This document shows positions 9,001 through 10,118 of a stretch of DNA of 10,118 nucleotides, piece after piece (positions within the stretch are counted from its first letter, which is position 1; each line of letters begins with the position of its first letter). This DNA comes from Chloroflexota bacterium (GTDB lineage: Bacteria; Chloroflexota; Anaerolineae; B4-G1). Under the pieces are notes generated by a model. The model made no database searches. It was not told where the DNA came from and saw nothing but the letters and a program-made list of their open reading frames with translations. The position numbers and the translations under genes are program-made. Location: contig JAAEPW010001174.1 in NCBI GenBank assembly GCA_024232355.1, positions 1 through 10,118 on the forward strand. Reading direction: 5' to 3'.

Positions 9001-10118
9001 TTGATCTCCAAATAAGGATTGATCTGCAAATCACCATGATCAGCCGTGAGGCTATTCCCATAAGTCTCAAGATCAAAATCCAAAAAGGTCTCGGCGGTGG
9101 TACTGCCGCCCTGGCGTTGAATCTGGCCCTGCGTGTCGCCGCTAGGCCAGTCGAGAACATTGCCAGCGTACCAGAGATGATCGCTATTGGTCGGTCGGAG
9201 TTCGAAATCAACAAAAACAAGGTGACCTGTGTCTGCCAGGGTTATGTCATAGTTTAATTGCCCATCGCTCAAACCTGTCGTCAGATTGCCAATATAAGTA
9301 TCTGGTAAAGCGTCACGCGTGTCTGGCACTCCATCGCCATCGTTATCAAAATCAAAGACGTCTGGTGTGCCATCTTGGTCCGCGTCGCGACATTCTTTAG
9401 CAGCCCCAGCAACCAATTCAGGGCATTCTATTTGATCCAGCAAGCCATCACCATTGGTGTCGGGATTGCGCGGGTCCAGGTACCAATGCATGCCCGCATA
9501 CTCAAAGCCAGCCACTTCTACACTATCAACAATCCCGTCGTCATCAGTGTCGGCGTCATCAACCCAGGTGCCGGTTTCGTAACATTCAACGTTATCGCTC
9601 AAGCCGTCATTGTCAGTATCGGTATCAGAGTCACAGGTGTCTGTGGTGCTACTGCTTTGAGAGCTAGAGCTAACAGCAGCCAAACAAGCTCCTGCCAGGG
9701 GCAGGTCTGCTGCTTTAAGCACCTGATCCGTACTGCGGTCCAAGCTCGGTTTCTGGTGCGGGTCAAAACTGCGGCCCGAAACGTCAGTCAAGAGTTGCTC
9801 CTGGTTTTCCCTTTGGGTAGCCAGTTGCTCCCGCTCCAACTGCTTGCTCTCTTGGCGCCCATAAAAAGCCGCCACCTGGTTCGATTGCAACAAAGGCGTG
9901 ACGACCACAGACAAGATCATCGCCACGGCGACAGCGGCATACAATTTCTGGGAGCGTTGGTAGTTGATGAGCAGGGCCGCCAGCCCCAACGCAAACAAGC
10001 TCATACCCAAGGAGAAGGCAAGTTGGGAATTGGGTATTAGGGATTGGGGATTGGAGATTAGGGATTGGGGATTAGTAAATAAGGCAGTGGGATTTTCCCA
10101 CAAGTTGGAGTTTTGGGC
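1..10118 (-). CDS. Giant LamG / thrombospondin type 3 repeat surface protein, partial at both ends
   Basis: A single minus-strand frame is open from the first codon (10118-10116) to 5-3, giving at least 3372 residues with no stop. Its translation is coherent throughout: two hydrophobic helices, DxDxDG calcium motifs in two blocks, six LamG/concanavalin A-like domains and Ig-like modules. Proteins with such domains act outside the cell, usually in adhesion or in binding glycans or matrix, and calcium stiffens the type 3 repeats; the specific ligand here cannot be read from sequence. The first in-window ATG in a plausible place is at 10004-10002, just before the first hydrophobic helix. It has no clear ribosome binding site, and the frame stays open for 38 codons upstream, so I treat the gene as running past 10118. 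No catalytic motif, sortase motif or secretion-sorting domain is visible. Base composition varies along the gene. The single-frame reading is very secure; the exact role is not. Confidence 0.95.
3..323 (-). other. Ig-like module 3, running off the window
   Basis: Residues 3266-3372 include TFVNWHYKDPIPQVEGPYAI and DLWTSDNVGNASYIP (an Asp-x-x-GN strand as in Ig-like module 1), followed by a second strand set starting YPLVNITITEVSDF and a cysteine pair (ECDATDFNLDDASFDCP). The frame is open to the edge of the window, so further domains are expected beyond it. Confidence 0.6.
324..905 (-). other. LamG/concanavalin A-like domain 6
   Basis: Residues 3072-3265 start GIKLYLSMDN. They contain CVGNCPEQE, AARFDGVDDVIQI, NASAWFKLDDLS, TWHHAALSSDGDTLNLYLNG, DLLLGFDGAVYLSG and the closing ALDEVFVYDRALSNTEIEII. 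It is the best-preserved copy together with domain 3. It is joined to domain 5 by a linker of about 26 residues (positions 906-983, EEVNFRFRHASGSVW). Confidence 0.92.
984..1646 (-). other. LamG/concanavalin A-like domain 5
   Basis: Residues 2825-3045 start KLVDIHFDNWLAYGG. They contain KCTACP, TAKFDGSVMTITLD, FSLGLWVKPTYA, DAWSHVMATYDD, LALYVNGELDASATI, HDIVIGENL and the closing AYVDELAIYNRALDAGEIYYL. It is a canonical LamG copy with the cysteine pair before FDG and a second possible pair (QGACG and SGVCTA). Confidence 0.9.
1647..2102 (-). other. Ig-like module 2
   Basis: Residues 2673-2824 begin PPTIRRDYWVHYYLKS and include LTISGEAIDRGRGVVSGTIS, VELLDIMGHSV, WTIDYPFPVPPYGIYSVQVS and AEDRLQNRTDHYELV, the A-x-D-x-x-x-N strand of Ig-like repeats. 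A further strand pair (EFGLAGTASDLRDPID) resembles the beginning of yet another Ig-like unit merged into the next LamG domain. It is probably structural. Confidence 0.7.
2103..2420 (-). other. Ig-like module 1
   Basis: Residues 2567-2672 run from YPHTLVIDVDAPQI to SWSVKVDVT. The pattern is that of bacterial Ig-like repeats: an opening D-x-D-x-PxI strand, VEYSVNKGAWTPA, AAWTIEF, then DGLHTIRYRAVDAPGNYSS (the G-x-H-T-I-x-Y-R-A-x-D-x-x-GN signature) and a closing V-D-V-T-PP junction. Such modules act as spacers in secreted proteins. It separates LamG copies 1-4 from 5-6. Confidence 0.8.
2421..3095 (-). other. LamG/concanavalin A-like domain 4
   Basis: Residues 2342-2566 begin VLNLHLDEDY. They contain VCGPNCPQGG, REAAVFTATNS, FSASLWVKPTQS, DQWNQVAATFDGSIMALYIN, QFILGDSG and the closing FKGSIDEVAVYGTALHKQTV. 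Two further cysteines (DASCN and SACTA) flank the middle strands and could form a second disulfide. The DNA encoding LWVKPT shares a 17-base identity with LamG domain 5. Confidence 0.88.
3096..3791 (-). other. LamG/concanavalin A-like domain 3
   Basis: Residues 2110-2341 start with ALQLDFDEPP and contain SLRFDGADDYLTFG, FTVMAWVKLDSL, DEWHHLAWVYEK, MSIYLNEEPVP and the closing YLDGMLDDLTIARKVLSPAEI. This is the most canonical copy, with the full FDG-x-DD-Y strand and the L-DD-x-x-I-x-x-x-x-LS-x-x-E-I ending. A cysteine pair (ECDSNAGICP) lies before the FDG strand. Confidence 0.9.
3792..4883 (-). other. LamG/concanavalin A-like domain 2, enlarged
   Basis: Residues 1746-2109 are about 364 residues, against about 200-230 for the neighbouring copies. 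The landmarks are SLRLDFGSMSD, FAFSTWIRP, WQYLTVSYNGSQFFVYIDG, LYVGNSSDQG and the closing GGLQDFRVYNYTLDDAEV. Two expansions are visible. One, containing the acidic motif VYVDSDDDGVYE, sits in the middle. The other is an insert of about 103 residues before the final strands, listed separately. This copy lacks the cysteine pair that precedes the FDG strand elsewhere. Its DNA is visibly richer in A and T than that of the other LamG domains. Confidence 0.8.
3912..4220 (-). other. Insert in LamG domain 2, possible C2-like beta module
   Basis: Residues 1967-2069 interrupt LamG domain 2 between LYVGNSSDQGYLWL and IYWGVISYFFRGGLQDFRV. The segment contains LRIDVDGDILWS, YYTINAGYVLDGSEEHKF and RLWEDDGGGSYTF, then a basic stretch (YYSKRVRRYTRD). 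Alternating strands with acidic loops suggest a small beta-sandwich of C2-like type that could bind calcium. The boundaries are estimated from where neighbouring LamG copies join, and the fold is an inference. Confidence 0.45.
4884..5513 (-). other. LamG/concanavalin A-like domain 1
   Basis: Residues 1536-1745 run from DRLVWLHLNE to the end of the strand near LSADQVRALV. Visible LamG landmarks are the opening L-x-L-N-E strand, FTVGGWFKP, the WTHVMFALE strand, PYINGQQQG and the closing DVDEFEFYPEPLSADQV. A CATASC cysteine pair lies just before the LKFAAG strand. It is more diverged than domains 3, 5 and 6. LamG-like domains of this bacterial type (LamG_3 / Laminin_G_3) commonly bind carbohydrate or protein. 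Confidence 0.75.
5514..5822 (-). other. CARDB/DUF11-like beta-sandwich module
   Basis: Residues 1433-1535 include a proline-glycine turn then strands (LPGASVVYTATIENKLDNRY and GLLQAEYPTDNLVS), followed by Thr/Ser-rich strands (SATTITTLTIRAGAVI). A PG-x-x-V-x-Y-T-x-x-I-x-N opening is typical of DUF11 or CARDB-type sandwiches in bacterial surface proteins. It joins calcium block 2 to the first LamG domain and is probably a structural spacer. Confidence 0.5.
5823..6296 (-). repeat. Thrombospondin type 3-like calcium-binding repeat block 2
   Basis: Residues 1275-1432 hold five motifs: DADGDGLIS, DIDGDGLSDYYEYEH, DTDCDGLTDYWEVF, DSDRDGLADGLEVF and DSDDDGITDNYEYIYGYNP. Four of them have the form DxDxDGLxDxxE(V/Y) followed by an aromatic residue, and three end near a proline-containing turn, the common bacterial type 3 pattern. 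Between motifs four and five there is an insertion of about 50 residues with a lysine-rich stretch (ENKDEKKWSGGWEVV). The block is likely a calcium-stabilised spacer between the membrane-proximal half and the LamG heads. Confidence 0.9.
6297..6935 (-). other. Unassigned beta-rich region after the hydrophobic block
   Basis: Residues 1062-1274 begin DQTPLVDLDKSGRLGIALNE and continue with alternating hydrophobic and polar stretches (LQVSAVVTSNLYF, TVIGYLYWHQF, ECWVVYTPYPVPVCYL, NEFVFDVFPDTIGGFMALA) that look like beta-sandwich strands. Two cysteines (ECWVV and PVCYL), 14 residues apart, could pair. It leads directly into the second calcium block. I recognise no family, and a divergent Ig-like or jelly-roll fold is only a guess. 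Confidence 0.45.
6936..7274 (-). other. Internal hydrophobic block, three or four possible membrane helices
   Basis: Residues 949-1027 contain three hydrophobic stretches: IFSLVLHIGLAVAPIVYALA, a second containing AMLASAVARVYVLIVSFVM, and a third containing VGALVLTILAIIDGIIMAVC. A weaker, more amphipathic fourth lies at 1042-1061 (AWVCGGIIKAVGKAITYLIF). The loops are short (for example TGSIQITDLE and SANP). A basic patch, LTRSRSYKS, precedes the first helix. The rest of the protein for about 850 residues before and 2300 residues after is soluble and acidic. With four helices both flanks would be on the same face of the membrane, as the two calcium blocks require; with three they would not. 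It could be a membrane anchor, a membrane-inserting segment or a buried helical bundle. Confidence 0.7.
7275..9296 (-). other. Large unassigned region between calcium block 1 and the hydrophobic block
   Basis: Residues 275-948 show no domain I recognise. The first half looks beta-rich (for example TGHLVFVDFELRP, LEIKISYDH and ISVTFDAVAGEALWVYVPLI) and aromatic. The second half, from roughly residue 690, looks mostly helical (for example TGAVQLALSYYMSLY, VAVAKIMLGDIQAFYDQL, NLAFAELFDYYKTYAF) and ends in a Tyr-rich stretch (YNFYNLYYYYNEVKK) just before the membrane-like helices. No obvious catalytic signature was seen. The beta-then-helical layout leading into hydrophobic helices resembles how some membrane-inserting proteins are built, but that is inference. 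The frame is uninterrupted and codon use looks normal. Confidence 0.6.
9297..9641 (-). repeat. Thrombospondin type 3-like calcium-binding repeat block 1
   Basis: Residues 160-274 hold about five acidic motifs: DTDTDNDGLSD, DADTDDDGIVD, DTNGDGLLD, DADQDGTPD and DNDGDGVPD. Each has the DxDxDG loop followed by a hydrophobic residue and Asp, the hallmark of bacterial type 3 / EF-loop repeats. Such repeats bind calcium and form stiff spacers in secreted proteins. Cysteines occur between the motifs (DTCDSD, VECYE, IECPE, KECRD), suggesting disulfides outside the cell. At the DNA level these are codon-diverged protein repeats, not recent tandem copies. Confidence 0.9.
9789..9860 (-). other. Short charged Gln/Glu-rich helix, possible coiled coil
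   Basis: Residues 87-110 begin GRQESKQLEREQLATQ and are rich in Q, E, R and K with leucines at intervals, typical of a solvent-exposed amphipathic helix or short coiled coil. It lies between the hydrophobic pair and a Ser/Thr-rich linker (around residues 150-158) that leads into the first calcium block. It could be a membrane-proximal spacer or oligomerisation helix. The assignment rests on composition only. Confidence 0.45.
9888..10019 (-). other. Pair of hydrophobic, probably membrane-spanning helices
   Basis: Residues 34-53 (AFSLGMSLFALGLAALLINY) and 58-77 (from LYAAVAVAMILSVVVTPLLQ) are two strongly hydrophobic stretches separated by a short polar, positively charged turn (QRSQK). By the positive-inside rule the turn would be cytoplasmic, placing both flanks, including the calcium-repeat side, outside. 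That fits the exported character of everything downstream. The pair could be a membrane anchor or hairpin. It does not look like a cleavable signal peptide: there is no basic N-region in view and no clear small-x-small cleavage site. Confidence 0.7.
10002..10004 (-). other. Candidate internal start codon (ATG)
   Basis: This ATG (residue 39) opens the sequence MSLFALGLAALLINY at the first hydrophobic helix, where a signal-anchor protein might begin. Directly upstream on the coding strand the sequence is pyrimidine-rich (ccttctccttgggt), with no GGAGG-like ribosome binding site. Starting here would cut the first helix short by five residues. If it were the true start, the heptamer array would be an upstream intergenic repeat. 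The open frame through the array argues weakly against this. Confidence 0.25.
10022..10077. repeat. Degenerate heptanucleotide tandem array (ATTNGGN-like) inside the reading frame
   Basis: Eight consecutive 7-base units can be marked off on the plus strand: gttggga, attgggt, attaggg, attgggg, attggag, attaggg, attgggg, attagta. The six inner units (10029-10070) are the clearest. On the coding strand they read as NCCNAAT-type units. Three units make 21 bases, so the array is translated as a 7-residue repeat: NPQSLIS, NPQSLIP, then a truncated NSQL. Similar heptamer arrays (for example the CCCCAAT-type STRR of cyanobacteria) are usually intergenic. Here the array lies either in a coding linker or just upstream of an internal start. 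Confidence 0.85.

Noticed and set aside
8217..9257. Plus-strand reading frame of 346 residues, the longest closed frame in the window
   Set aside because: It is exactly codon-on-codon antisense to the giant gene. It stays open only because TTA, CTA and TCA codons are scarce in the sense frame, and its product has no recognisable domain.
10022..10077. Heptamer array considered as a CRISPR or replication-origin repeat
   Set aside because: The units are 7 bases with no spacers, so it is not CRISPR. There are no DnaA-box clusters or AT-rich unwinding region next to it.

Overview
The whole 10,118-base window is the inside of one giant gene on the minus strand. One reading frame, starting with the codon at 10118-10116, runs through 3372 complete codons to position 3 without a stop. 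It is open at both ends, so neither the true start nor the stop is proven to lie here. Every long plus-strand reading frame is an antisense shadow of it. Residue numbers below count from the codon at 10118 as residue 1.

The product looks like a very large multidomain protein acting outside the cell or at its surface. In order along the protein (right to left on the map): a heptamer-repeat-encoded linker (about residues 14-32); two closely spaced hydrophobic helices (34-77); a short charged, Gln/Glu-rich helix (87-110); a first block of thrombospondin type 3-like calcium motifs (160-274); about 670 residues I cannot assign (275-948); an isolated hydrophobic block of three or four possible membrane helices (949-1061); a beta-rich stretch (1062-1274); a second type 3 block (1275-1432); a CARDB/DUF11-like beta-sandwich (1433-1535); four LamG/concanavalin A-like domains in a row (1536-2566), the second carrying a foreign-looking insert; two Ig-like modules (2567-2824); two more LamG-like domains (2825-3265); and the start of another Ig-like module that runs off the window.

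The architecture suggests a calcium-stiffened stalk carrying many candidate carbohydrate- or protein-binding heads, as in adhesion or matrix proteins of filamentous or predatory environmental bacteria. Chloroflexota (Anaerolineae/Ardenticatenia-like) is my best guess at the host. The reasons are the LamG proteins with a Cys pair before the FDG motif, the type 3 repeats and the (A/T)TNGGG-like heptamers. Other large-genome bacteria such as Cyanobacteria, Planctomycetota or Myxococcota are possible. There is no RNA gene, mobile element, CRISPR array, operon neighbour or clear promoter or terminator in the window.

The points most worth a second look are the hydrophobic block in the middle of an otherwise exported protein, the unassigned domain before it, the in-frame heptamer array, the insert in the second LamG domain, and the change in base composition inside the single reading frame.
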